A program made the translations under genes and the position numbers. Shown here piece after piece: positions 1 to 9,295 of a stretch of DNA of 64,000 nucleotides; position 1 is the stretch's first letter; every line of letters begins with the position of its first letter. The stretch lies in the NCBI RefSeq assembly GCF_021088345.1, contig NZ_CP088156.1, forward strand, positions 930,001 through 994,000, in the 5' to 3' direction. A model generated the notes under the pieces. That model did no database searches. It was given only the letters and a program-made list of their open reading frames with translations, and was not told where the DNA came from. Origin of the DNA: Bradyrhizobium ontarionense (GTDB lineage Bacteria; Pseudomonadota; Alphaproteobacteria; Rhizobiales; Xanthobacteraceae).

Positions 1-634
1 TGCCGAGGAATTTGCGGCCGTAGAGCGATTTCTCGCCCCAGGCGCCGTAGGCCTCCAGCATCTCGTGCGTCTCGTCGGAGATCAGCGGCACCGCGAGGCC
101 GTGCTTGTCGCGGAAACTGTCCTGCGCCTTGACCGTATCCGCGGAGACGCCGAGCACCGCGGTGCCGGCGGCGGCGAAATCCTTCGACAGGCGGGTGAAG
201 TCGATCGCCTCCTTGGTGCAGCCGGGCGTGTTGGCCTTGGGATAGAAGAACAGCACGAGCTTCCGGCCGGCATGGTCGGCCAGCGAAACGGTTCCGCCGC
301 CGTCGCGCGGCAGCCGGAAGGCGGGGGCCTTGGCGCCCTCGGCGAGTCCGGTTCCACCGGTGGCGGGCGTGGCCGATTTGGCCGGTGCGACGGCTTTGGG
401 CTTGCCGGTCACGGACTTTGCAGCCGCGGCTCCAGTCTTCGCGCTGGTCTTGGGCCTGATCTTGGGGCTGATCTTGGCATTCGTCTTGGCGGTGGTTTTC
501 TTGGCGGCCATCGTCGCCTGTTTGGCCGATGTCTTGGTCGCGGTCGTCTTCTTGGCCGCGATAGCCGGCCGGTTCCCGACGGACACACCGTACGACGACG
601 GGTTGGAGGATTTCTTTCGTGATTCCTTTGACAT
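1..634 (-). CDS. bcp: Peroxiredoxin, Bcp/PrxQ type, with basic N-terminal extension (3' end outside window)
   Basis: Thiol peroxidase that reduces hydrogen and organic peroxides in the cytoplasm. The frame runs from an ATG at 634 to the window edge, so the C-terminus is missing. Residues 1 to about 95 are a Lys/Ala/Thr-rich low-complexity extension with repeated AKKTTAK-type motifs, absent from ordinary Bcp proteins of about 155 aa. The AhpC/TSA fold starts near residue 97 and the peroxidatic cysteine is C139 in NTPGCTKEA. The resolving cysteine that E. coli Bcp carries five residues later is absent (Ala-Ile-Asp-Phe follows), so a 1-Cys or other-Cys mechanism is likely. The extension may bind DNA or another polyanion; that is inference. 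Confidence 0.85.
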   Translation of the reverse strand, partial: MSKESRKKSSNPSSYGVSVGNRPAIAAKKTTATKTSAKQATMAAKKTTAKTNAKISPKIRPKTSAKTGAAAAKSVTGKPKAVAPAKSATPATGGTGLAEGAKAPAFRLPRDGGGTVSLADHAGRKLVLFFYPKANTPGCTKEAIDFTRLSKDFAAAGTAVLGVSADTVKAQDSFRDKHGLAVPLISDETHEMLEAYGAWGEKSLYGRKFLG

Positions 635-1156
635 ACGCCTTCCTTTCGTCGCTTTCGGCGGCTCAATCATGACACTGTCTCGGTTCTTGTCCGGTGTCCC
701 GGGATCGATCTGGCATCTGTGCTGCGATGCGCGCGGGGGCGACACCTCTTGCGACGTTCCGTAAATCGTGGGTACCAGCACTCGTGAGTACCATTGCAAT
801 GACGATTCTCGTACCTTCTCCGGATCAGACGTCCTCCGGATCAGACGTCCCGGCCAGACATTCGATCGGTTCTGGGGAGACGCCGGTGCGCTGGCACGAG
901 CAGGTGGGCAAACCTGGCGGCGGCAGGGTATAGTGGCAAGGATTGTACGCGTCGTCCGCCCCGCGCCGCAGAGGTGTCGGCGGGCGTGTCGACAGCGACC
1001 GTCGAAGCGGGGTGCGATCGACGGGGAGCGGCAGCGGGCCATGCCGGCCAGTAAGCGCCCGCGGCCGTGAACGGGCGGGGCCACACCGGAGACCGATCTG
1101 GCCGAAGCCAGGTTGGCACCAACGTATCGGACACCAGGGGCCAGCACCGAGAGGCA
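635..1156. other. Intergenic region between divergent peroxiredoxin and AsmA-like genes
   Basis: About 520 bp. It should hold promoters for both flanking genes, but I see no convincing pair of promoter boxes. The only clear structure is a perfect 16-bp tandem duplication at 819-850. Short open frames on both strands here have no recognisable protein character. Confidence 0.5.
819..850. repeat. Perfect 16-bp tandem duplication
   Basis: Two adjacent copies of TCCGGATCAGACGTCC (819-834 and 835-850). Probably a replication-slippage duplication; no function is evident. Confidence 0.9.
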
Positions 1157-4100
1157 ATGGCAAGACAGACATCACCCCACCGGCCCCATCTGCAAGCGGA
1201 CACCCAGGGCCAACAATGGGATGACGCCGACTTGGATTTGGCTGACCAGCATGAGGACGCTGCCGAGCACGACGAGGTCGCCGAACAGCGCGCCCGCCGT
1301 CTGCTGGAGCGCTCCGATTCCGGCTTGCGCGGAACGGCGGACGGCCTGCGTCCCCGCATGTCGGGCCGGCGCTGGGTGAAACGGGTCGCGATGGCGCTGA
1401 CGTTGCTGGCGCTGATCCTGTCCGTCGGTTTCGCCGGCCTGTGGCTGCGGCTCGGCGCCGGGCCGATCAGTCTCGATCTGGCGACGCCGTGGCTTGCGGC
1501 CGCGATCGAGGACAATATCGGTCACGGCAACACGGTCGAGGTCGGCGGCACCCAGATCGAGCGTGCGGGCCGAATCCACATTGCGGTGCGGGTCCGCGAT
1601 GTCGTCGTCCGCGATCAGGATCATGCGGTCGTCGCGAGCGCGCCGAAGGCCGAGGTGAGGCTGTCCGGCGTTGCACTGATGATGGGCCAGCTGCGGGCGG
1701 AGAGCCTCAAGCTGGTCGATGCCGAGCTCGCGATCCGGATCACGCCGGACGGCACCGTCACCGTCTCGACCGGTTCGAGCAACAAGCCGCTGGCCACCGG
1801 TGTGGCGTCCAAGCGCGACGCCGGCCTGCCGCCGACCTTTCCGCGTCCAGGTGCGGCCGCCGCACCGGCGCCCGCAGGGGCGCAAGGCAGCTCGCCGCAA
1901 GCCGCACCGGCCGCGACGGCCCCCGCCGGGACGGCCGTGCCGGTCAGCGCCCCGAACGGCCTGCTGGCCGGGCTCGATTGGCTCGACAGCCTCAGCCTGA
2001 CCGGGCTCGACGGCCAGAACCTGAACGAGATCGGCCTGAAGAACGGTGTGCTGATCGTCGACGACCAGCAGCGCGGCAACAAATGGACCTTCGAGAACAT
2101 CAGCCTCAGCCTGCGCCGGCCGTCCGGCGGCGGGGTCGCGCTGAGCCTCGGCGAGGAGGGCGCCAAGCCATGGCTGCTGCGGGTTCAGGTGGGACCGCAG
2201 TCGAACGGCGTGCGGACGATCGAGATCAAGGCCGACAAGGTCTCCACCAGCAACATCCTGCTCGCGCTGCGGCTGAAGGATCTGACCTACATGGCCGACC
2301 TGCCGCTCACCGGCGACGTCAAGGGTGAGCTCGGCCGCGATGGATTGCCGACCTTTCTGCGCGGCAAGATCAATATCGGGGCCGGCAGCATCATCGATAC
2401 CGATACGCCCGATTATCCGATGGCGATCGACTCCGCCGAACTGACCATGGACTGGGATGCGGGCCGCCGCGTGCTGGTGGCGCCGTTCAAGGTCGTCTCC
2501 GGCGCCAACCGGGTCACGCTGATCGCCAACCTCGAGCCGCCGAACGACGGCGTCAACGATTGGCGGCTCGGTCTGAGCGGCGGCACCATCCTGCTCGGTG
2601 CGATCGAGAAGGACCCGCCGCTGATCTTCAACCGCATCTCGATCAACATGCGCTTCGACACCGAAGGCAAGCGCGTGCTGCTGACGCAGGCCGAGGTGTC
2701 GAACGGCGAGGTCGGCGTGGCCGGGACCGGCAGCGTCGACTATGCCGGCGAGCCGCGGCTGAAGCTCGGCTTCGCCGCGACGCCGATGCCCGCGCTCGCC
2801 CTGAAGCGGATATGGCCGGCGCTGATCGTTCCGGAGGTGCGGGCCTGGATCATCGAGCGCATCGAGCGCGCCTCGGTGCAGCGTATCGACGTCGCCGTCA
2901 ATTCGCCGACGCGCAACCTGCCGCGCAAGGGGCCGCCAATTCCCGACGACGGGCTCGACGTCAACATCGTGGCGACCAATGTCACCGTGCATCCGGTCGA
3001 CGGCCTGCCGTCGGTGCGCGACGCTGACATGAAGGTGCATGTGACCGGACGCACCGCGACGGTCGCGATCGGCCAGGGCGTCGCCGACACCCCGGCCGGG
3101 CGCAAGCTCAACTTCTCCGACGTCGTGTTCGAGGTGCCCGACATGGCGCCGAAGCCGTCACCGTCGCGCGTGCGCATGCGCGTGGACGGCCAGGTCGCGG
3201 CCGCCGCCGAGATCCTCTCGTCCGACCGGCTCAACGATCTGTCGTCGATGCCGATCGACCCCAACCAGACCAAGGGAACGTTCCAGGCCAGCGTCAATCT
3301 CGCGCTGCCGGTCAAGGGCGAGCTGACCAAGGCCGATACCAACTACACGGTGACGGCTGACCTCAATGGCTTTGCCGCCGACAAGCTGGTGATGAGCCAG
3401 AAGCTCGAGGCCAATACGCTCAAGATCGTGGCCAACAATTCCGGCTACCAGGTGAAGGGCGACGTCAAGATCAACGGCCAGCCCGCGACGCTCGACTATC
3501 GCAAGCCGGCCGAGGGCGACGCCGACATCAAGATGCAGGCGATCCTCGACGACGCCAGCCGGGCACGGCTCGGCATGGATCTCGGCACCGCCATCACCGG
3601 CAACGTCCCGCTCAAGCTCAACGGCAAGATCGCCGGCTCCAGCGATCGCGACAGCCGGATCGGTGTGGAGGCTGATCTGACCCAGCTCCGTCTCGACAAT
3701 CTGCTGCCGGGCTGGGTCAAGAATCCGGGCAAGGCGGGGAAGGCGACCTTCAACGTCGTCGCGAAGCAGCAATCGACGCGGTTCGAGGACATCAACATCG
3801 AGGGCGGCGGCGTCGCCATCAAGGGCTCGCTCGAGGTCGACCAGAACGGCGACCTGATGAATGCGAACTTCCCGACCTATTCGCCGTCCGAAGGCGACAA
3901 GACGCAGCTGAAGGCCGAGCGCGGCCCGGACGGCGTGTTGAAGCTGTCGATGCGGGGCGACGTGTTCGACGGGCGCGGCTTCCTCAAGTCGGCGATATCA
4001 GGCACCAACAAGGACGCCGAAAAGAACAAGGCGCGATCGAACCTCGACTTCGACGCCGAGGTCAAGCTCGGCGCCGTCGCCGGGTTCAACGGCGAGGCGC

Positions 4101-4861
4101 TGCGCAGCGTCGACGCCAAGCTCTCCAGGCGCGGCGGCGCCTTCAAGAGCTTCAATCTCACCGGCAAGGTCGGCCGCGATACGCCCGTCACGGCCGACCT
4201 TCGCGTCGGACGCGAGGCGCCGAGCTCCGATCCGCGCGTGCGCCGTCAGGGACGCGAGGTGATCTTTCTCGTGACCAGCGACGCCGGTGCGCTGTTGCGC
4301 TTCTCCGATACCTATTCGAAGATGGCCGGCGGCGAGCTGGAGCTCGCGATGGAGCCGCCGACGGCCGATCCGGGTCCCAAAGAGGGGCTTGCGGTCGTTC
4401 GCAACTTCACGGTCAGGGGCGAGCAGGCGCTGGACCGCGCCGCCTCGGGCGCCGTGCAGGGCGCTTCGCAAGGCATCGCCTTTACCATGCTGCGCGCGGA
4501 GTTCACGCGGCAGAACGGGCTGCTCTCGTTCAGGGAAGGCATTGTCAAGGGACCGACGCTCGGCCTCACCATCGAGGGCAGCATCGACTACAACGCGAAC
4601 CAGGTCCGGGCCTCGGGCACGATCGTGCCGCTGTACGGGCTGAACAACATGTTCAACCAGATTCCGATCGTCGGCCTGTTCCTCGGCGGCAGCAATGAGG
4701 GCCTGTTCGGCGTGACCTATGAGGTGGTCGGCACGCCGAGCCAGCCGGTGGTGCGCATCAATCCGATCTCGGCGATGCTGCCGGGCGTGACGCGCAAGAT
4801 CATGGATTTCAACACCGGCAAGCAGCCCTATCCGCCGGCGGAGCTGCCGCCGAACAATTGA
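1157..4861 (+). CDS. AsmA/YhdP-like inner-membrane-anchored envelope protein
   Basis: A protein of 1234 aa. An acidic cytoplasmic N-terminus is followed by one transmembrane helix (about residues 75-100, VKRVAMALTLLALILSVGF) and a very long periplasmic part. The latter includes an Ala/Pro-rich linker (about 235-285), a DUF3971-like middle region and an AsmA-like C-terminal region ending in the GLNNMFNQIPIVGLFLGGSNEGLFGVTYEV segment, which is characteristic of the YhdP/AsmA2 family. Family members are beta-groove proteins implicated in moving phospholipid across the periplasm; that role here is inference. The ATG at 1157 follows GAGAGG. An in-frame start at 1067 would add 30 residues of poor quality. 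The gene stands alone and is divergent from the peroxiredoxin. Confidence 0.8.
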   Translation: MARQTSPHRPHLQADTQGQQWDDADLDLADQHEDAAEHDEVAEQRARRLLERSDSGLRGTADGLRPRMSGRRWVKRVAMALTLLALILSVGFAGLWLRLGAGPISLDLATPWLAAAIEDNIGHGNTVEVGGTQIERAGRIHIAVRVRDVVVRDQDHAVVASAPKAEVRLSGVALMMGQLRAESLKLVDAELAIRITPDGTVTVSTGSSNKPLATGVASKRDAGLPPTFPRPGAAAAPAPAGAQGSSPQAAPAATAPAGTAVPVSAPNGLLAGLDWLDSLSLTGLDGQNLNEIGLKNGVLIVDDQQRGNKWTFENISLSLRRPSGGGVALSLGEEGAKPWLLRVQVGPQSNGVRTIEIKADKVSTSNILLALRLKDLTYMADLPLTGDVKGELGRDGLPTFLRGKINIGAGSIIDTDTPDYPMAIDSAELTMDWDAGRRVLVAPFKVVSGANRVTLIANLEPPNDGVNDWRLGLSGGTILLGAIEKDPPLIFNRISINMRFDTEGKRVLLTQAEVSNGEVGVAGTGSVDYAGEPRLKLGFAATPMPALALKRIWPALIVPEVRAWIIERIERASVQRIDVAVNSPTRNLPRKGPPIPDDGLDVNIVATNVTVHPVDGLPSVRDADMKVHVTGRTATVAIGQGVADTPAGRKLNFSDVVFEVPDMAPKPSPSRVRMRVDGQVAAAAEILSSDRLNDLSSMPIDPNQTKGTFQASVNLALPVKGELTKADTNYTVTADLNGFAADKLVMSQKLEANTLKIVANNSGYQVKGDVKINGQPATLDYRKPAEGDADIKMQAILDDASRARLGMDLGTAITGNVPLKLNGKIAGSSDRDSRIGVEADLTQLRLDNLLPGWVKNPGKAGKATFNVVAKQQSTRFEDINIEGGGVAIKGSLEVDQNGDLMNANFPTYSPSEGDKTQLKAERGPDGVLKLSMRGDVFDGRGFLKSAISGTNKDAEKNKARSNLDFDAEVKLGAVAGFNGEALRSVDAKLSRRGGAFKSFNLTGKVGRDTPVTADLRVGREAPSSDPRVRRQGREVIFLVTSDAGALLRFSDTYSKMAGGELELAMEPPTADPGPKEGLAVVRNFTVRGEQALDRAASGAVQGASQGIAFTMLRAEFTRQNGLLSFREGIVKGPTLGLTIEGSIDYNANQVRASGTIVPLYGLNNMFNQIPIVGLFLGGSNEGLFGVTYEVVGTPSQPVVRINPISAMLPGVTRKIMDFNTGKQPYPPAELPPNN

Positions 4862-5081
4862 GGCGGCTGGCGGCTCCGGTTCGGGGTTTGAGGCCGCTTC
4901 CCCGATGAACGCTCTTGGTTGTGGTGGGCGCACGAGACACGCGACGCCTCGCCCAAGCTGATCGAGAGAGCGATCGGACGGCCCGCGCCCGCGGATTTGT
5001 CTGTGGCTGCCTTGGCACACCTTCTGGATTCAGCACACATCCGACGCACGATCAGATTGCAGCGCGCGCGGGCCGGAGGTT

Positions 5082-7838
5082 ATGTTTCAGGTAATTTCTT
5101 ACTTTTCTTGGGGCGATATTTTGAAACACCCGCTTGTCCTGGCCGGACCGTGTGCCGGCTTTTTTGCGCTGTTGGGTTTGATCGTTGCGCCCGGTTCAGC
5201 TCGCGCCGGCTGCTCAACCGGCGGCACCGTCCAGACCTGCACCGGAAATTTGTCGGCAGGCGTTGCGGTCGATCCCTCCGTCAACACGCTTCTGGTCAAT
5301 ACACTGACGACCAACATATCTCCGGCCTCCGGCACCGCCGGCATTTCGACAGGGCAATTCGCCTCCGACATTTCCGGCACGATCGATCTCGGGGCATTTC
5401 AAATCATCACCTCCGGCGCCGGAGGGGTGAGTTTCCTCAGTGCGCGGAGTGTGGATCTGACGTTCAAAGGGACGATCTCCACCAACGGGGGAGCGGGGAT
5501 TGCTGCGTCCAGCGCGGGTGAGCCGAGCTTCGATGTCCATGTCAGATCGACAGGAAACATCTCGACCCGTGGGGTCGGCGCGTCTGGTATCGCTGCCTTC
5601 ACGAGTTGCTGCGGGGTTGTGACGCTCGAATCGACCGGAGACATCTCGACGAATGGGAGCGGCGCCTACGGCCTTGTCGCGCAGGCGCAAGCCTTCTCGA
5701 GCGCGGTGACGTCGAAAGGCAACGTGACGACCGCAGGCGACAACTCGGCCGCCATCGCGGCATTCAGCGGCGGCGCCGTGACGATCTCGTCCCAAGGCAA
5801 CCTGACGACGTCGGGAAGCAACGCTTCAGGGATCACCGCGTCCGGCAACGATATAACCATCAATTCGATCGGCAGCATCGTCACGAACGGAAGCGGGTCG
5901 GATGGCATCTTCGCGCGATCAGGCTACTTCGTCCAACACACATCGATCCGCTCGAACGGCGATATCACGGCCTCCGGCGACGGCTCCTATGGAATCCATA
6001 CTTTCACGTCCAGTTTAGGCAACACCGCCGTAACCAACCTGGCAGGCACCATCTCAGGAGGGCAGGGCGCGGGCGCCGGCGTCTACTTGCAGGGAGGCAC
6101 CAACGTCCTGACGAATTATGGGACGATCACAAGCGCAGCCGGCACCGCAGGAAGCGCGATCCTGGGCGATACCGGAAACACCATCGTCAACAATTCCGGC
6201 ACGATCATCGGCAGCGTCAAGCTCGGCACCGGAGCCAACAGCTTCAACAATCTTGCGGGGGCCGTGTTCGCGCCGGGCGCGTCGGTTGTCCTCGGCGACG
6301 GGATGACGCTGACAAACAGTGGAGTGCTTGCTCCCGGCGGAAGCACCGCGATACAGACGACCAACCTCAGCGGCAATTTGATCCTCAATTCGGGCGGAAC
6401 CTATCTGGTCAAGGTATCGCCCACCGCGTCCGATCAGATCGTCGCGTCGGGAACGGCAGCACTGTCGGGTACGGTGAATGCGGTTTTCAGCCCCGCCTCC
6501 TACGTGACCAAGAGATACACGATCTTGTCCGCGGCAGGCGGTCTGAACGACACGCGATTCTCCACATTGGTGGAGACGAACCTGCCCGCGAATTTTCACA
6601 CTGCGCTGAGCTACACCCCCAAAGACGTCTACCTTGATCTGATCCTCAATTACGGGCTTCCCGGCGGGCTCAACGGCAACCAGGCGGCAGTTGGGAATAC
6701 GCTGATCAACGCGTTCAATAGTAATGGTATTCCATTCGTCTATGCCGGGCTGACGGCGAATGGGCTGACGCAGGCATCGGGTGAGGTCGGCACGTTGCCG
6801 CAGCACACCACGTTCGATGCGATGGGCCAGTTCCTGGGGCTGCTCACCGACCCATTGATACAACGCACGACCGCGTCGGCTTCGTCGTCCGGTCCGGCGG
6901 GGTTTGCGGGCGACAGCAACGCCTACCAGGCGGATCGGCGGACCGATGCGTTCGCGATGTTCACCAAAGCTCCACCGGTGCCGTTCGCGCAGCGCTGGAA
7001 CGTGTGGACCGCAGGCTTCGGCGGCTCGCAGTCGAGCAACGGCAATGCGAGCGTTGGATCGAATGACACGACGAGCCGCATCTACGGCGCGGCTGCCGGT
7101 GCAGACTACCTGTTCTCACCGAATACGCTGGCGGGCTTCTCGCTCGCCGGGGGTGGCACGAATTTCAACATCAATGGACTCGGTTCAGGACGCTCCGATC
7201 TTTTTCAGATCGGTGCGTATATGCGCCACACGGACGGACCCGCCTACGTCTCCGCAGCGCTGGCTTATGGTTGGCAGGACATCACGACCGATCGTTACGT
7301 GACGATCGCAGGCGTCGACCATCTCCGTGCGGAGTTCAACGCGAACGCCTATTCGGGCCGGGTCGAAGGTGGCTACCGCCTTATCGGACCTTGGAGCGGC
7401 GGCGTCGGCATTGCGCCCTATGCAGCGGCGCAGGTCACCACCATCGCTCTGCCGTCCTATTCGGAGCAGGTGGTCTCCGGTGCCGGAAACTTCGCCTTGA
7501 ACTACGCCGCGAAGAGCCCGACCGATACCCGCAGCGAGCTCGGCTTCCGTACTGACAAATCGTTCACTGCGACAAATGGCGTGCTCTCGCTTCGCGGCCG
7601 TCTTGCCTGGGCGCATGATTTCAATCCCGACCGCGCGGCTGCAGCGACATTCCAGGCGGTGCCGGGGGCGAGCTTTGTCGTCAACGGGGCAGCGCAAGCC
7701 AGAAATTCCGCGCTGACCAGCGCCGCTGTCGAGATGCATTGGACGGCCGGCTGGTCGGCGGCCGCGACCTTCGAAGGAGAGTTTTCGGATACCACACGCT
7801 CGTATGCCGGCAAGGCCGTCGTGCGCTACGCGTGGTAA
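5082..7838 (+). CDS. Autotransporter (type Va) outer membrane protein
   Basis: A 918-aa protein with signal peptide, repetitive passenger and C-terminal beta-barrel. The passenger (about residues 45-480) contains about six irregular copies of a 20-30 residue unit of the form GNISTxGxGASGI, typical of a right-handed beta-helix, and a proximal LAPGGSTAIQTTNLSGNL-like segment. The last 270 residues look like an autotransporter barrel, ending in alternating aromatic residues and a terminal Trp (AGKAVVRYAW), the usual BAM recognition signal. The start is uncertain. ATG 5082 has GGAGG only two bases upstream. TTG 5121 has GGGGCG at good spacing and would give a tidy signal peptide (KHPLVLAGPCAGFFALLG, cleavage after ARA). 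The passenger substrate or ligand is unknown. Confidence 0.88.
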   Translation: MFQVISYFSWGDILKHPLVLAGPCAGFFALLGLIVAPGSARAGCSTGGTVQTCTGNLSAGVAVDPSVNTLLVNTLTTNISPASGTAGISTGQFASDISGTIDLGAFQIITSGAGGVSFLSARSVDLTFKGTISTNGGAGIAASSAGEPSFDVHVRSTGNISTRGVGASGIAAFTSCCGVVTLESTGDISTNGSGAYGLVAQAQAFSSAVTSKGNVTTAGDNSAAIAAFSGGAVTISSQGNLTTSGSNASGITASGNDITINSIGSIVTNGSGSDGIFARSGYFVQHTSIRSNGDITASGDGSYGIHTFTSSLGNTAVTNLAGTISGGQGAGAGVYLQGGTNVLTNYGTITSAAGTAGSAILGDTGNTIVNNSGTIIGSVKLGTGANSFNNLAGAVFAPGASVVLGDGMTLTNSGVLAPGGSTAIQTTNLSGNLILNSGGTYLVKVSPTASDQIVASGTAALSGTVNAVFSPASYVTKRYTILSAAGGLNDTRFSTLVETNLPANFHTALSYTPKDVYLDLILNYGLPGGLNGNQAAVGNTLINAFNSNGIPFVYAGLTANGLTQASGEVGTLPQHTTFDAMGQFLGLLTDPLIQRTTASASSSGPAGFAGDSNAYQADRRTDAFAMFTKAPPVPFAQRWNVWTAGFGGSQSSNGNASVGSNDTTSRIYGAAAGADYLFSPNTLAGFSLAGGGTNFNINGLGSGRSDLFQIGAYMRHTDGPAYVSAALAYGWQDITTDRYVTIAGVDHLRAEFNANAYSGRVEGGYRLIGPWSGGVGIAPYAAAQVTTIALPSYSEQVVSGAGNFALNYAAKSPTDTRSELGFRTDKSFTATNGVLSLRGRLAWAHDFNPDRAAAATFQAVPGASFVVNGAAQARNSALTSAAVEMHWTAGWSAAATFEGEFSDTTRSYAGKAVVRYAW

Positions 7839-7970
7839 CCGTCGGTCGCTGCCGGTTGGCGAATGTAGGCGTTGCGGTGCGCGTAGCCGTTCGCCTGCTC
7901 ATGTTTGAACGCCCCCGGGCCATGCCGACGAGGGCGGACCTGGGATAGGACGCACACGCCCGCCACCCGG

Positions 7971-9239
7971 TCATTGCCGCAGCGCCGGCACCACCAGGAA
8001 CGGGATCATGCCGATGACGACGCTGATGAGCGCGAGCAGGATCACCGCGTCGTAGCCGTGCGTGAGGTCGTGGATGACGCCGCCGCTCCAGGAGCCCAAA
8101 GCCGCGCCGAGGCCGGCCCCGATGGTGATCGCACCGTAGATGGTGCCGAGCCGCCTGCCGCGGAAGATCTTCATCGCGGTTGCCGACAGCAGCGGGCCGC
8201 GCGAGCCGATCATGCTGCCGAAGCAGACGACGAAGCCGGTGAGCAGAAAGATGTTGGGCGCGAATTGCAGCGCCCACAGCATCAGGATGCCCGCGATCGA
8301 CACCGCGTAGGAGAACAGCACCGACGGCCGCCGCCCGATCAGCCCGTCGAGCCAGGAGACGCCGAGCATGCCGAACAGCAGGACGACCCCGGAAAAGCCC
8401 CAGGCGGTCGCGGCCTGCAGCGGCGGAAAGCCGGCATCGATCAGATAGGCCACGACCTGCGGCGCGATCGCGTACATGCCAACAGCGGTGAAGAAGAAGG
8501 TCGCGAACAGCGCCCAGAAGGCGTGATGGCGCAGCGCACGTGACAAGGTCCAGGCATCGTCGGCGAGCTCGTCCGCCAGCGGCTTGATGACCTCAGGCGC
8601 GCCGGCGGCAAACAGGCGCCAGGGCAGCAGCGCCAGCGGCACCAGCAGGAGGAACGCCGCGGCGCCGAACGACTGATAGGCGCTGCGCCAGCCGATGGCG
8701 TCGATCAGCAGCTGCGAGCCCGGCAGCAGCATCAGCACGCCGGCGCCGGTCGCCGAATAGATCACGGCCATTGCGGTCGGCAGCCTGGCGCCGAACCAGC
8801 GTCCCAGCAGGATCGAGTTGGGGACGTTGCCGATCAGGGCGATGCCGATGCCGACGCACAGGCCGATGCTGATCTGGAATTGCCACAGCGCCTGCGCATG
8901 AGCGGCAGAGGTGAACGCTGCACCCAGCAGCAGAAGCCCCAGCGCATAGACGGCGCGCGGGCCGGAATGGTCGAACAGCCGGCCGATCAGTGGCGCTGCG
9001 AGACCGCCCGCCAGCGCCGTGAGCGAATAGATCGAGACCACCTCGGCGCGGTCCCAGCCGAAGCCGTCGGAGATCGGCTTGAGGAAGACGGTGAAGCTCT
9101 CGCCGAGTCCGCGGCCGACCACCGAGAGCGCAAAACAGAGGCTCAGCACCACGAATGCCATGCGCGCCGCCTTCGGCGGCGGCGCGGCGGTCGGCGTTTC
9201 CTCGGCTTGCGCAGGCTCTGGCGGCGCGCTGATCGTCAT
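7971..9239 (-). CDS. Major facilitator superfamily transporter
   Basis: A 422-aa permease with about 12 hydrophobic segments, a short Pro/Ala-rich N-terminus and an RLFDHSGPR motif A-like loop between helices 2 and 3. GRWFGARLPTAMAVIYSATGAG and the overall arrangement resemble the monocarboxylate/oxalate-type MFS group, but the substrate cannot be read from sequence. It lies 56 bp downstream of tyrS on the same strand, with a 9-bp hairpin directly against the ATG. The ATG at 9239 is preferred over an in-frame TTG at 9275, which would place the hairpin inside the coding region. Confidence 0.85.
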   Translation of the reverse strand: MTISAPPEPAQAEETPTAAPPPKAARMAFVVLSLCFALSVVGRGLGESFTVFLKPISDGFGWDRAEVVSIYSLTALAGGLAAPLIGRLFDHSGPRAVYALGLLLLGAAFTSAAHAQALWQFQISIGLCVGIGIALIGNVPNSILLGRWFGARLPTAMAVIYSATGAGVLMLLPGSQLLIDAIGWRSAYQSFGAAAFLLLVPLALLPWRLFAAGAPEVIKPLADELADDAWTLSRALRHHAFWALFATFFFTAVGMYAIAPQVVAYLIDAGFPPLQAATAWGFSGVVLLFGMLGVSWLDGLIGRRPSVLFSYAVSIAGILMLWALQFAPNIFLLTGFVVCFGSMIGSRGPLLSATAMKIFRGRRLGTIYGAITIGAGLGAALGSWSGGVIHDLTHGYDAVILLALISVVIGMIPFLVVPALRQ

Positions 9240-9240
9240 G

Positions 9241-9263
9241 GCCGAAAGGGAGCGCCTTTCGGC
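9241..9263 (-). promoter_or_regulatory. 9-bp-stem hairpin directly upstream of the MFS start codon
   Basis: GCCGAAAGG (9241-9249) and CCTTTCGGC (9255-9263) are perfect inverted repeats around a 5-nt loop. The structure sits between tyrS and the MFS gene, one base before the ATG on the minus strand. There is no U-tract, so it is a weak terminator at best. It could instead hide the ribosome binding site. Confidence 0.55.
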
Positions 9264-9295
9264 GGTCCCTGACAAGCGGCCAAAAGCGAATGAGC

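Noticed and set aside
1172..3040. A 622-codon minus-strand frame over the AsmA-like gene
   Set aside because: Antisense to a continuous, family-matching gene; Arg/His/Asp-rich with no recognisable segment.
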